Assembly (NCBI RefSeq): GCF_900109555.1 | Contig: NZ_FNZV01000005.1 | Coordinates: forward strand, 124,001 to 188,000 | Reading direction: 5' to 3' | DNA: 64,000 nt | Source of the DNA: Pacificibacter marinus | GTDB taxonomy: Bacteria; Pseudomonadota; Alphaproteobacteria; Rhodobacterales; Rhodobacteraceae | Part shown: positions 38,020-47,132 of the stretch, piece by piece | Layout: the number at the start of each line of letters is the position of its first letter | Position numbering within the stretch: the first letter of the stretch is position 1 | Notes under the pieces: model-generated | Database searches by the model: none | Seen by the model: only the letters and a program-made list of their open reading frames with translations | What the model was told of the DNA's origin: nothing | Position numbers and translations under genes: made by a program

Positions 38020-38594
38020 GTGTTCATCTTTCCTAACAGTCCCGCTTTGATCGCGGGCCATTCAGCTGCCGTGATCGAATACACGGCTGTATCACGAATT
38101 GTACCATTTGCCATCACCATATGCGACCGCAAGATTCCATCAAGTTGTGCGCCCAAGCGTTCAATCGCCCGGCGGCTTTGAGTATTCAGCCTGTGCGTGC
38201 GGAATTCGACGGCGATGCAGCCCAAAACGTCAAAGGCGTGGTCGAGCAAAAGCAGTTTGGCTTCAGTGTTTAAATGCGAACGCTGAACATCTTTGGAAAT
38301 CCAAGTGGACCCAATTTCAACACGCTTTTGCACAGGATCTACATTCATATAGGTGGTCATACCCACAGCGCGCCCATCGGGTGTGCAGATCGTGAAAGGC
38401 GTCATTTTTCCATCGATTTGCAACGCCAAACGGCGGTCGATTTCTTGCGTCATGCCCTCTGGCGATGGGATGCTTGTGTACCAAAGTGTGTGCAGGTCAC
38501 CGACGCAATCGGCCAGACCTGCGCTGTGAGATGCCTCAAGCGGAACCAAGTGAACGTGATCACCTTTGAGAGAAACGGGGGCAGGCCAACTCAT
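38016..38594 (-). CDS. GNAT family N-acetyltransferase (RimJ/RimL type)
   Basis: The 192-residue protein follows the RimL-like layout: HLVPLEASHSAGLADC, GRAVGMTTYMNVDPVQKRVEIGSTWISKDVQRSHLNTEAKLLLLDHAFDVLGCIAVEFRTH, and NTQSRRAIERLGAQLDGILRSH. It should acetylate a protein N-terminus or small amine. The ATG at 38594 was chosen; the longer frame upstream lacks family similarity. It lies 10 bases after glmS and overlaps the next gene, so it belongs to the glmU-glmS operon. Confidence 0.85.
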   Translation of the reverse strand: MSWPAPVSLKGDHVHLVPLEASHSAGLADCVGDLHTLWYTSIPSPEGMTQEIDRRLALQIDGKMTPFTICTPDGRAVGMTTYMNVDPVQKRVEIGSTWISKDVQRSHLNTEAKLLLLDHAFDVLGCIAVEFRTHRLNTQSRRAIERLGAQLDGILRSHMVMANGTIRDTAVYSITAAEWPAIKAGLLGKMNT

Positions 38595-38604
38595 GATCTT
38601 TGTC

Positions 38605-40428
38605 CTATTCAACAGTGACAGATTTCGCCAAATTGCGCGGCTGATCCACATCTGTGCCTTTTGCAACGGCGGTGTGATAAGCCAAAAGTTGCGCTGGCAC
38701 GGCGTATAGGATCGGGGCCAAAGCATCGGGCACGGTGGGCATTTGAATGGTCTGCCAAACACCGTCACCAGCCTCTTTCAACCCCTGTTCGTCTGAGATC
38801 AAAAGCACCTTACCGCCACGCGCCATGACCTCTTGCATGTTGGACACTGTTTTCTCAAACAGCTTGTCACGCGGGGCCAAAACGATGATCGGCGTGTTCT
38901 GATCGACTAGGGCGATCGGGCCATGCTTTAGCTCGCCAGATGCGTAACCTTCTGCGTGTATGTAGCTGATTTCTTTTAGTTTCAACGCGCCTTCAAGCGC
39001 CAGTGGATACATCGCGCCACGGCCCAAAAATAGCACATCACTCGATTCCGCAAGCAAGGCAGAGACATCAGAAATCGCACTTGATTGATCTAAGGCGAGA
39101 TTCAAAAGTCCTGGCAGACTGCGCAATGCCGACAGCTGTGTTTTGATCTCATCCTCCGACAATACACCACGATCCTGTGCGGCTTTCAGCGCGAGCATCA
39201 ACAGCACAGTCAACTGGCATGAAAACGCTTTCGTCGAGGCCACACCCACTTCAACGCCTGCCAAAATCGGCAAGGACATATCGCTTTCACGCGCCATTGA
39301 GCTCTCGGACGAATTGGTCACTGTGATGATGGTTTCGGCTTTGCCTGCAGTATAGCGCAGCGCTGCCAAAGTGTCGGCGGTCTCACCCGATTGGCTGACA
39401 TAAATCGCCAAAGTGCGTGGGCTGATCGGCGCTTCACGGTAACGAAATTCAGATGCGATATCGACCTCTACAGGGACTTTGGCTATCTGTTCGAACCAAT
39501 ATTTCGCTGTGAAACAGGCGTAGAACGCCGTGCCACAAGCGACCATGACGATGCGGTCATATTTGGTGAAATCAATGCCTGGTTCAGGCAAAATAAGAGA
39601 GGCACCATCAGCTGACATGTAGTAATTCAGCGCCTCGGAAATCACCGTGGGTTGTTCAAATATCTCTTTGGACATGTAGTGTTTGTGCCCGGCTTTTTCG
39701 ATCCGCGTCGCGTCGATTTTGATTTCACGGCGGGTGCGTTGCACCTGTGCGCCGCTCTCGTCAAAAATCTCAACTGATGTGCGGGTGAGAATAGCACGGT
39801 CGCCTTCTTCCAGATAGGTCACTTGATCTGTCATGGGGGCCAAAGCGATGGCATCAGAGCCGACAAACATTTCGCCGTCGCCGTGCCCAATGGCCAGCGG
39901 AGAGCCTTTGCGGGCTGCGATCAAAAGATCATCTTGGCCGTCGAACAAGAAACACAAAGCGAAAGCACCTGTAAGCGCATCAATCGTCGCGTTCGCCGCG
40001 TCTACAGGCGATTTTCCTGCATCTACAAAGCTTTGCGCCAGAAGTGCGACGGTTTCAGTGTCGGTTTCGGTGACGAATTTATAGCCTTTGGTGGCCAACA
40101 TTTCGCGTAACTCGCGAAAATTTTCAACGATACCATTGTGCACAACCGCGACAGGACCAGCCTTGTGCGGGTGCGCATTGATCACAGTTGGCGCGCCGTG
40201 GGTGGCCCAACGGGTGTGGCCGATGCCAGATTTACCTGCCAGTGGATTGTGCACCAATTCGTCAGACAGATTGACCAGTTTGCCAACCGCACGACGACGA
40301 TCCAACACGCCATTGTTGACAGTCGCGATGCCAGCGCTGTCATAACCGCGATATTCAAGTCGTTTGAGGGCTTCAACCAAAATGGGCGCAACTTCGTGCT
40401 TGCCCAAGACCCCTACAATACCACACAT
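38605..40428 (-). CDS. glmS: Glutamine-fructose-6-phosphate aminotransferase (isomerizing)
   Basis: GlmS makes glucosamine-6-phosphate, which enters UDP-GlcNAc through GlmM and GlmU, both encoded in this window. The 607-residue protein begins MCGIVGVLG, with Cys2 as the N-terminal nucleophile. The glutaminase part has THGAPTVINAHPH; two SIS domains follow (MVACGTAFYACFTAKYWFE, SQSGETADTLAALR, TNSSESSMAR). The C-terminal tail DQPRNLAKSVTVE is the sugar-closing motif. It is one base after glmU, with no glmS ribozyme, as usual for proteobacteria. Confidence 0.98.
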   Translation of the reverse strand: MCGIVGVLGKHEVAPILVEALKRLEYRGYDSAGIATVNNGVLDRRRAVGKLVNLSDELVHNPLAGKSGIGHTRWATHGAPTVINAHPHKAGPVAVVHNGIVENFRELREMLATKGYKFVTETDTETVALLAQSFVDAGKSPVDAANATIDALTGAFALCFLFDGQDDLLIAARKGSPLAIGHGDGEMFVGSDAIALAPMTDQVTYLEEGDRAILTRTSVEIFDESGAQVQRTRREIKIDATRIEKAGHKHYMSKEIFEQPTVISEALNYYMSADGASLILPEPGIDFTKYDRIVMVACGTAFYACFTAKYWFEQIAKVPVEVDIASEFRYREAPISPRTLAIYVSQSGETADTLAALRYTAGKAETIITVTNSSESSMARESDMSLPILAGVEVGVASTKAFSCQLTVLLMLALKAAQDRGVLSEDEIKTQLSALRSLPGLLNLALDQSSAISDVSALLAESSDVLFLGRGAMYPLALEGALKLKEISYIHAEGYASGELKHGPIALVDQNTPIIVLAPRDKLFEKTVSNMQEVMARGGKVLLISDEQGLKEAGDGVWQTIQMPTVPDALAPILYAVPAQLLAYHTAVAKGTDVDQPRNLAKSVTVE

Positions 40429-40429
40429 A

Positions 40430-41785
40430 TTATTGACCTTTCGCGGCGTTTTTCGCCTTGAGCGCGCGTAATTTTAAGAAAAGTTTGACTGCCAGCATCG
40501 GTTTATTGACTTGTTTGGCGCGCCCGATCGCGAGCGCGCCATTTGGCACATCCGTGGTGATCACAGATCCGCTGGCTGTCATCGCCTCAATCCCCACATT
40601 CACAGGCGCGACCAGCATGGTGTTCGAGCCGATAAAGGCGTCACGGCCCACAGTTGTACGGTGTTTGAACACGCCGTCATAGTTGCAGGTGATCGTGCCC
40701 GCGCCGATGTTCGCACCATCGCCGATGTCCGCGTCGCCAATATAGGTGAGGTGGCCGACTTTGGTGCCTTCACCGATTTGCGCGTTTTTAATCTCAACGA
40801 AATTGCCGACATGGGCGTTGTTGGCCAGCTCAGCCCCGGGGCGTAGGCGGGCAAATGGCCCAGCATCTGCGCCGGTGGAGACATGACAGCCCTCAAGATG
40901 GCTGAACGATTTGATCCGTGCGCCGCTTTCAATCGTCACGTTTGGGCCAAAGACCACGTTGGGGTCGATGATCGCATCACGGCCAATATAAGTGTCGAGT
41001 GATAAAAACACGGTTTCAGGCGCGACAAGCGTCACGCCGTTTTCTAGCATTTCTGCGCGTTTGGCGTTTTGGAATAAAGCCTCAGCGCGGGCCAATTCTG
41101 TGCGGGTGTTGACGCCTAAGGTTTCGGATTCATCACAAGACACGGATGTCGCGGTCAGGCCAGAGGCCCAAGCGATCTCAACCACATCAGGCAGGTAGTA
41201 TTCGCCCGCAGCATTGTCATTGCCCACACGAGACAACAGATCAAACAGGGTTTTAGAATCTGCACACAGCACACCGGAATTGCATAGGGTGATGGCGCGC
41301 TCGGCCTCGGTGGCGTCTTTGAATTCCACGATACGAGAAAGTTTATCGCCATCCATCACCAAGCGACCGTAGCGGCCAGCGTCGGCGGCCTCAAACCCAA
41401 GTACCACAACATCGTGTTGGGCACGCGCGGTTTGCATGGCTTCTAGGGTTTCAGCAGAAATAAAGGGCGTGTCACCATAGAGCACAAAGGCATCGCCTTC
41501 AAAATCGTGCAGCGCGTCTTTGGCCTGCAACACCGCATGGGCGGTGCCGAGTTGTTCTGTTTGGGTCGCGATCACGATATCTTCGTCAATGGCTTGCGCT
41601 GCAGCTGCAACTTGGTCGCCGCCATGACCGACAACAACGACCGTGCGCTCGGGGGCTAAAGCGCCACCTGCGTGTAAGCCATGGGCAAACATAGGCGCAT
41701 TTCCGATGTGGTGCAGAACTTTCGGCAGGTCCGAATTCATCCGCGACCCTTGCCCTGCGGCAAGTAAAATGAGGGCTGTGGTCAT
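40430..41785 (-). CDS. glmU: Bifunctional GlcNAc-1-phosphate uridyltransferase / glucosamine-1-phosphate acetyltransferase
   Basis: The 451-residue protein combines an N-terminal nucleotidyltransferase (LAAGQGSRMNSDLPKVLHH) with a C-terminal left-handed beta-helix of hexapeptide repeats (FSHLEGCHVSTGADAGPFARLRPG, IGAGTITCNYDG). It makes UDP-GlcNAc for peptidoglycan and lipid A. It opens the operon glmU-glmS-GNAT-AlkD, divergent from the phosphatase gene across 164 bases. Confidence 0.98.
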   Translation of the reverse strand: MTTALILLAAGQGSRMNSDLPKVLHHIGNAPMFAHGLHAGGALAPERTVVVVGHGGDQVAAAAQAIDEDIVIATQTEQLGTAHAVLQAKDALHDFEGDAFVLYGDTPFISAETLEAMQTARAQHDVVVLGFEAADAGRYGRLVMDGDKLSRIVEFKDATEAERAITLCNSGVLCADSKTLFDLLSRVGNDNAAGEYYLPDVVEIAWASGLTATSVSCDESETLGVNTRTELARAEALFQNAKRAEMLENGVTLVAPETVFLSLDTYIGRDAIIDPNVVFGPNVTIESGARIKSFSHLEGCHVSTGADAGPFARLRPGAELANNAHVGNFVEIKNAQIGEGTKVGHLTYIGDADIGDGANIGAGTITCNYDGVFKHRTTVGRDAFIGSNTMLVAPVNVGIEAMTASGSVITTDVPNGALAIGRAKQVNKPMLAVKLFLKLRALKAKNAAKGQ

Positions 41786-41949
41786 GTGTTCGTCCCAATC
41801 TGCTCTTTTCTTTATCTTTACGTCGTTTTACCCATGTCGCAAAGCATCGCAAGGGGCGGGGCTTCACATATTTTAACCATCGGTTACAACAATCGGCAAA
41901 GCCTTGCTGGTTTCTCGCTGAATTGCAGCGATTATTGAGAGGATATGGC

Positions 41950-42615
41950 ATGCGGTGCGTGATTTTCGATCTGGATGGCACATTGGTCGACACTGCGGGC
42001 GATCTGATCGCTGCGGGCAATCACCAGTTTCAAACTTTGGGATACGGCGATGTTTTAGATCTACATCAAGATGCCATTGTGGCAGGGCAAGGTGTGCGCA
42101 AACTTATGGCCGCTGGATTTGCCCGTGTGAAGCCCGACTTTGACGAGGCTGATATAGATGCATCGCACGGTTTAGTGGTTGCGTATTATCGCGACAATAT
42201 TGCGGTGCATTCCACTTTGTATGACGGCGCTGTGGCGGCGATTGAGGGATTGAAACGGGACGGATATGCGGTTGGCGTTTGCACCAATAAGCCCGAAGGC
42301 TTGGCTGAGCTTTTGTTGGGCAAGCTCGGCGTGCGCGATCTGTTTGGGGCTTTGGTGGGCTCAGACACGATGAGCGAACGCAAACCTCATCCGATGCCTT
42401 ATGCGGCAGCGGTGGCGCGCGCCGGCGGTGATCTTGCGCAGAGTTATCTGGTCGGCGACACCATAACCGACCGCAAAACGGCGACGGCCGCCAATGTGCC
42501 CAGTGCCTTGGTCAGCTTTGGCCCGATTGGTCAAGATGTGTTACAGTATGCGCCAGATGCCGTGCTGGATCACTACGATGATTTGGCGCGCATCACGCAG
42601 GAGTTGATCGGATGA
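41950..42615 (+). CDS. HAD hydrolase, phosphoglycolate phosphatase-like
   Basis: The 221-residue HAD-family phosphatase begins MRCVIFDLDGTLVDTAGDL, with nucleophile Asp7 and acid Asp9. A helical cap follows, then GVCTNKPEGLAE (motif II Thr), a Lys-containing SERKPHPMPY and YLVGDTITDRKTA (motif IV). This is the Gph layout, and removal of phosphoglycolate is the likely role, though substrates vary in this family. ATG 41950 has GAGAGGA upstream. The stop overlaps the next gene by four bases. Confidence 0.87.
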   Translation: MRCVIFDLDGTLVDTAGDLIAAGNHQFQTLGYGDVLDLHQDAIVAGQGVRKLMAAGFARVKPDFDEADIDASHGLVVAYYRDNIAVHSTLYDGAVAAIEGLKRDGYAVGVCTNKPEGLAELLLGKLGVRDLFGALVGSDTMSERKPHPMPYAAAVARAGGDLAQSYLVGDTITDRKTATAANVPSALVSFGPIGQDVLQYAPDAVLDHYDDLARITQELIG

Positions 42616-43802
42616 CCGAGGTGTTTACGGGCAATTTCACCCAACAAGAACCCATTCCCGAAGATGCTATTGAGGCTGCTGTGGCGGTGATGCGATCTGG
42701 TCGACTGCATCGTTACAACACTTTGCCTGATGAGGCGGGCGAGGTGGCCTTGTTGGAGCAAGAGTTTGCCGCGTTCACAGGGGCAAAATATGCCTTGGCT
42801 GTGGCGTCTGGCGGCTATGCCATGGGGTGCGCTTTGCGGGCTGTAGGGGTTGAAGCAGGCGACGCCGTTTTGACCAACGCCTTTACGTTGGCCCCTGTGC
42901 CGGGCGCGATTGCCGCCGTGGGCGCGCGGCCTGTTTTTGTTGGCGTCACCGAGGGATTGGTGATTGATCTTGATGATCTACAGGTGAAAATATCGACCAG
43001 CGGCGCAAAGGTTTTGATGCTGTCGCATATGCGCGGTCACATCGCTGACATGGATGCTCTCATGTATATTTGTAACGGCGCGGGCGTGATCGTGATTGAG
43101 GACTGCGCGCATACAATGGGCGCCACATGGGATGGGGTGCCATCGGGGCGTCACGGAGCCGTTGGATGCTATTCAACCCAGACTTATAAACACATCAATT
43201 CGGGCGAGGGCGGGCTGTTGATCACTGACGATGCAGATATTGCAGCGCGGGCGATCATGCTGTCGGGATCGTACATGTTATATGGCAAGCACACAGCTGG
43301 CCCGTCTGCCGATGTTTTTGAGACGGTGAAATACGACACGCCCAATGTGTCGGGGCGCATGGATCATTTGCGGGCTGCAATTTTGCGGGTGCAGTTGAAA
43401 AATCTACCCAATCAAGTTGAGCATTGGAATGCGCGGTATCGCACTGTTGAAAACGGATTGCGCGATGTCGCTGGGCTTACCCTTATTCAACGCCCACAGG
43501 CTGAGGGGTTTGTTGGGTCGTCCATTCAATTTTTGCTGCTGGATTGGGCCGATGCCAAGATCGAAGACTTTATCGCAGGCTGCCTAAAGCGAGGTGTCGA
43601 ACTCAAATGGTTTGGCGCGCCCGAACCTGTGGCATTTACATCGCGTTACGACAGTTGGCGCTACGCAGACCCGCAACCTTTGCCCGACAGTGACCGCGTG
43701 CTGAATGCCATCATCGACATGCGCTTGCCACTGACGTTCAGCGTGGATGATTGCGCGCAACTGGCGCGGATTGTGAAGGATGAGATCGAGTTAGGTGCCT
43801 GA
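42612..43802 (+). CDS. DegT/DnrJ/EryC1 family PLP-dependent aminotransferase
   Basis: The 396-residue protein has the sugar-aminotransferase fold: SGGYAMGCALRAVGV for phosphate binding, VIVIEDCAHTMGA with Asp164 near the PLP nitrogen, and the Schiff-base lysine Lys193 in TYKHINSGEGG. Members transaminate nucleotide keto sugars or act as dehydratases. No sugar-nucleotide partner is next to it; the phosphatase overlaps it in ATGA, so the two are coupled. The substrate is unknown. Confidence 0.88.
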   Translation: MTEVFTGNFTQQEPIPEDAIEAAVAVMRSGRLHRYNTLPDEAGEVALLEQEFAAFTGAKYALAVASGGYAMGCALRAVGVEAGDAVLTNAFTLAPVPGAIAAVGARPVFVGVTEGLVIDLDDLQVKISTSGAKVLMLSHMRGHIADMDALMYICNGAGVIVIEDCAHTMGATWDGVPSGRHGAVGCYSTQTYKHINSGEGGLLITDDADIAARAIMLSGSYMLYGKHTAGPSADVFETVKYDTPNVSGRMDHLRAAILRVQLKNLPNQVEHWNARYRTVENGLRDVAGLTLIQRPQAEGFVGSSIQFLLLDWADAKIEDFIAGCLKRGVELKWFGAPEPVAFTSRYDSWRYADPQPLPDSDRVLNAIIDMRLPLTFSVDDCAQLARIVKDEIELGA

Positions 43803-43830
43803 GGTTTGGCCTTGATCACCTGTCCTGTAT

Positions 43831-43995
43831 ATGGACTGCGACGTGCCCGCAATCAAAGTGCAAAATTTGGAAGTTTTAGGTGCGGTGTCGAGAGCTCTTT
43901 TGACGTTTGATGGCGCATATCCAAATTCGGGCAGCACGGGGCAAATCGGCGGTGAGTTGCTGCAAAGCGCCTTGGAAAATGCTAAATCAGACTAA
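43831..43995 (+). CDS. Possible 54-codon gene or remnant
   Basis: A frame with ATG at 43831 codes 54 residues, MDCDVPAIKVQNLEVLGAVS, ending in GGELLQSALENAKSD. It follows the aminotransferase after 28 bases on the same strand. The ribosome site is poor and I recognise no family. It could be a small protein, the trace of a lost gene, or chance. Confidence 0.25.
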   Translation: MDCDVPAIKVQNLEVLGAVSRALLTFDGAYPNSGSTGQIGGELLQSALENAKSD

Positions 43996-44026
43996 AAAAA
44001 TCAGGTATTGGGTTCGAATCAACTTT

Positions 44027-44047
44027 GATGATTAAGGGTTAATCATC
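44027..44047. promoter_or_regulatory. Perfect 9-3-9 inverted repeat upstream of the nuo operon
   Basis: The arms gatgattaa and ttaatcatc are exact reverse complements around ggg. It lies about 70 bases before a candidate nuo promoter and 160 before nuoA. It could be an operator for nuo or part of the end of the upstream transcript; no T run follows. Confidence 0.5.
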
Positions 44048-44115
44048 CGTGTGCATCTCGGATAAAAAACTTTGTACTTCCCTTGAAACAAAGGGTTTTG
44101 ACGCGGCTGCGCTTG

Positions 44116-44144
44116 TTGACGCTGCCCGCACAGAGGTCTAAACC
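44116..44144 (+). promoter_or_regulatory. Candidate sigma-70 promoter for nuo
   Basis: TTGACG and TAAACC are separated by 17 bases, about 60 bases before the nuoA start. The -35 box is near consensus and the -10 box is weak. Confidence 0.4.
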
Positions 44145-44205
44145 ACAGATAGCTTTAGCACACGCGCGCCCACTATCTCGTGGGCCCATCATCAAGGAGC
44201 CGCAC

Positions 44206-44571
44206 GTGGAAGACCTGCTTCGGGATTTTCTCCCAGTTATCATTTTCCTCGGCCTCGCCATCGCGCTTGGTCTTGTTTTCATCTTCGCAGCATTGATCAT
44301 TGCCGTGCGCAATCCTGACCCTGAAAAAGTGTCAGCCTATGAGTGTGGCTTTAACGCATTCGATGACGCGCGTATGAAATTCGATGTGCGGTTCTATCTG
44401 GTGTCGATCCTCTTCATCATCTTCGATCTGGAAATCGCTTTCCTCTTCCCTTGGGCCGTCGCGTTCAAGGATGTGGGGCTTGTCGGGTTCTGGTCTATGA
44501 TGGTGTTCTTGGGTGTTCTCACAGTGGGCTTTGCCTATGAGTGGAAAAAAGGAGCCTTGGAATGGGCGTGA
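44206..44571 (+). CDS. nuoA: NADH-quinone oxidoreductase subunit A
   Basis: NuoA is a three-helix membrane subunit of complex I. The 121-residue protein shows [23 protein letters not shown], the conserved loop [45 protein letters not shown], and a third helix. The GTG at 44206 is the start, with AAGGAG upstream. It opens the 14-gene operon and overlaps nuoB by ten bases. Confidence 0.96.
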   Translation: MEDLLRDFLPVIIFLGLAIALGLVFIFAALIIAVRNPDPEKVSAYECGFNAFDDARMKFDVRFYLVSILFIIFDLEIAFLFPWAVAFKDVGLVGFWSMMVFLGVLTVGFAYEWKKGALEWA

Positions 44572-45095
44572 TCACTTCTGCCAACACAGCTGGCGCAGAC
44601 AAAGAAGTCGCGACACAGGCTTTGAACAGCGAATTGCAAGACAAGGGCTTTTTGCTCACGTCTACAGAAGACATCATCAACTGGGCCCGTACAGGGTCGT
44701 TGCACTGGATGACCTTTGGTCTTGCCTGTTGCGCGGTTGAAATGATGCACACCTCTATGCCACGCTACGATCTGGAACGCTTTGGTACTGCGCCACGCGC
44801 ATCGCCACGTCAGTCTGACTTGATGATTGTCGCGGGCACATTGACCAACAAAATGGCACCCGCTTTGCGCAAGGTCTACGACCAAATGCCAGAGCCACGC
44901 TACGTGATCTCAATGGGGTCTTGTGCGAACGGTGGCGGATATTACCACTATTCCTACTCTGTTGTGCGTGGTTGTGACCGGATCGTTCCTGTCGATATCT
45001 ACGTCCCAGGATGTCCTCCAACGGCCGAAGCGTTGCTTTACGGCATCATGCAACTCCAACGCAAAATGCGCCGCACTGGCACGATTGCCCGCTAA
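44562..45095 (+). CDS. nuoB: NADH-quinone oxidoreductase subunit B
   Basis: NuoB carries cluster N2, which passes electrons to quinone. The 177-residue protein has the ligands Cys56 and Cys57 ([10 protein letters not shown]), Cys121 (GSCANGGG) and Cys151 (PGCPP). The start at ATG 44562 has AAAGGAG upstream inside nuoA. All ligands are intact. Confidence 0.97.
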   Translation: MGVITSANTAGADKEVATQALNSELQDKGFLLTSTEDIINWARTGSLHWMTFGLACCAVEMMHTSMPRYDLERFGTAPRASPRQSDLMIVAGTLTNKMAPALRKVYDQMPEPRYVISMGSCANGGGYYHYSYSVVRGCDRIVPVDIYVPGCPPTAEALLYGIMQLQRKMRRTGTIAR

Positions 45096-45107
45096 GGAGA
45101 CGGACCT

Positions 45108-45710
45108 ATGAGCGAAGCACTTGAAATTCTGGCGGCGCATATCGAATTGAAACGCCCTGACGATGTGGTCTCAACCGAGATTACGTTTGGCGAATTGACT
45201 GTGACCGTGTCACCTGCGGGCATTGTGGATTTTGTCGATTTCTTGAAATCTGACACAACCTGCAAGTTCTCAAGCTTGGTGGACATCACTGCGATTGACA
45301 ATCCAACCCGCCCTGCGCGGTTTGATGTCGTGTATCATTTCTTGTCCATGTACCAAAACCACCGCATCCGTATTAAAACGGCTGTGCGCGAAGACGAAAT
45401 GATCGCGTCTATCGTCGACATTCATCCTTCGGCCAACTGGTTCGAGCGTGAAGTCTTTGACATGTTTGGCATCATTTTCTCGGGTCACCCAGATCTGCGT
45501 CGCTTGCTGACAGACTACGGGTTCCGTGGTTATCCTTTGCGCAAAGATTTCCCGACCACAGGCTACACAGAAGTGCGCTATGATGAGGCGCTCAAGCGCG
45601 TTGTCTACGAACCTGTGTCCTTGACGCAAGAATACCGTCAGTTTGACAATCTCTCACCTTGGGAAGGGGCCAAATATGTCCTTCCTGGCGATGAGAAACC
45701 GGAGGCCTAG
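45108..45710 (+). CDS. nuoC: NADH-quinone oxidoreductase subunit C
   Basis: NuoC is a peripheral-arm subunit without cofactors. The 200-residue protein has the 30-kDa family signature [41 protein letters not shown]. It is separate from NuoD, unlike the fused NuoCD of E. coli. It ends three bases before a small TTG-start gene. Confidence 0.97.
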   Translation: MSEALEILAAHIELKRPDDVVSTEITFGELTVTVSPAGIVDFVDFLKSDTTCKFSSLVDITAIDNPTRPARFDVVYHFLSMYQNHRIRIKTAVREDEMIASIVDIHPSANWFEREVFDMFGIIFSGHPDLRRLLTDYGFRGYPLRKDFPTTGYTEVRYDEALKRVVYEPVSLTQEYRQFDNLSPWEGAKYVLPGDEKPEA

Positions 45711-45713
45711 CGT

Positions 45714-45917
45714 TTGACGCAGTCGCACCCAAACTTGAGCCCAAGTGAGGCGCTGACAGGCCGTGAATTGAACCGTCGCGATGGGATTATCCTGTTGTTG
45801 ACGCATAATATGCAAAGCTGGGCAGACACGTTTGTTGTGTCGCTCGACGCTTTTGTAAAAGTAACCTTCGGCGCAGGTTGTGACCAGCCGCGCGCCAATA
45901 TGGCGAGGGTCTATTAG
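45714..45917 (+). CDS. Small hypothetical protein between nuoC and nuoD
   Basis: The 67-codon frame starts TTG at 45714. A textbook GGAGG lies seven bases upstream, in the last codons of nuoC, and the stop TAG abuts the nuoD ATG. The product (MTQSHPNLSPSEALTGRELN..., then HNMQSWADTFVVSLDAFVKV) has no signal, membrane helix or motif I recognise. The exact fit between its neighbours and the strong ribosome site favour a real gene, but a leader frame coupling nuoC to nuoD is the alternative. Confidence 0.55.
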   Translation: MTQSHPNLSPSEALTGRELNRRDGIILLLTHNMQSWADTFVVSLDAFVKVTFGAGCDQPRANMARVY

Positions 45918-47132
45918 ATGGATGGCAATGTGAGCGACGTTCTGACGGGCGAACAAAAGATCCGCAATTTTAACATCAACTTCGGGCCTCAACACCCTGC
46001 GGCGCACGGCGTGTTGCGCATGGTGTTGGAACTGGATGGTGAAATCGTTGAGCGGGCCGACCCGCACATCGGTCTGTTGCACCGTGGCACAGAAAAGTTG
46101 ATGGAAAGCCGCACCTACCTGCAAAACTTGCCTTACTTGGATCGCCTTGATTACGTGGCGCCGATGAACCAAGAACATGCTTGGTGTATGGCGATTGAGC
46201 GTCTTGCTGGCGTTGAAGTTCCACGTCGCGCCTCGTTGATCCGTGTGCTGTTTTCTGAAATTGGCCGCGTGTTGAACCACCTTTTAAACGTCACCACACA
46301 AGCGATGGATGTGGGCGCGCTCACGCCGCCGCTTTGGGGTTTTGAAGAGCGTGAAAAGCTGATGATTTTCTACGAGCGCGCCTCTGGTGCTCGCTTGCAC
46401 GCTGCGTATTTCCGCCCCGGTGGTGTCCACCAAGATCTGACGCCAAAGCTGATCGACGATATCGAAAAGTGGGCAATTGAATTCCCGAAAATGATCGCTG
46501 ACATCCATACGCTTTTGACCGAAAACCGGATTTTCAAACAGCGTAACGCCGACATTGGTATCATTTCCGAGCAAGAGATCCTTGATTGGGGTTACTCTGG
46601 CGTGATGGTGCGTGGCTCTGGTTTGGCGTGGGATTTACGTCGTTCGCAGCCTTACGAGCTGTACGACGAATTCGATTTCAAAATCCCTGTGGGCAAGAAT
46701 GGCGATTGTTATGATCGCTACCTCGTGCGCATGGCGGAAATGGAAGAATCCACCAAGATCATCTTGCAAGCGATTGAAAAACTCCGTGCGCCTGAGGGCC
46801 AAGGTGATATTCTAGCCCGTGGCAAACTCACACCGCCCAAACGTGGCGATATGAAAACGTCAATGGAAGCGCTGATCCACCACTTTAAGCTCTACACCGA
46901 AGGCTTCAAGTTGCCTGAGGGCGAAGTTTACGCTGCTGTGGAAGCCCCCAAGGGGGAGTTCGGCGTTTACATGGTCTCTGACGGGACAAACAAACCTTAT
47001 CGTGCCAAACTCCGCGCTCCGGGGTTCTTGCACCTTCAATCGATGGATCACGTTGCGAAAGGCCACCAGTTGGCTGACGTTGCAGCGCTCATCGGCACCA
47101 TGGATATCGTTTTTGGGGAGGTGGACCGCTAA
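45918..47132 (+). CDS. nuoD: NADH-quinone oxidoreductase subunit D
   Basis: NuoD forms the quinone site with NuoB. The 404-residue protein carries [22 protein letters not shown] with the conserved His pair, [15 protein letters not shown], and [15 protein letters not shown] with the conserved Tyr and Asp. ATG 45918 follows the previous stop directly, with GCGAGGG upstream, and its stop overlaps nuoE in TAATG. Confidence 0.97.
   Translation: MDGNVSDVLTGEQKIRNFNINFGPQHPAAHGVLRMVLELDGEIVERADPHIGLLHRGTEKLMESRTYLQNLPYLDRLDYVAPMNQEHAWCMAIERLAGVEVPRRASLIRVLFSEIGRVLNHLLNVTTQAMDVGALTPPLWGFEEREKLMIFYERASGARLHAAYFRPGGVHQDLTPKLIDDIEKWAIEFPKMIADIHTLLTENRIFKQRNADIGIISEQEILDWGYSGVMVRGSGLAWDLRRSQPYELYDEFDFKIPVGKNGDCYDRYLVRMAEMEESTKIILQAIEKLRAPEGQGDILARGKLTPPKRGDMKTSMEALIHHFKLYTEGFKLPEGEVYAAVEAPKGEFGVYMVSDGTNKPYRAKLRAPGFLHLQSMDHVAKGHQLADVAALIGTMDIVFGEVDR

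Noticed and set aside
44005-44025. ggttcgaatc, resembling a tRNA T-loop
   Set aside because: The flanking bases do not form a T-stem and no acceptor, anticodon or D arm is present, so it is not a tRNA gene. A tRNA-derived attachment scar could not be supported.
45654-46280. Antisense frame across nuoC/nuoD
   Set aside because: It covers three real genes on the other strand and has no start context.
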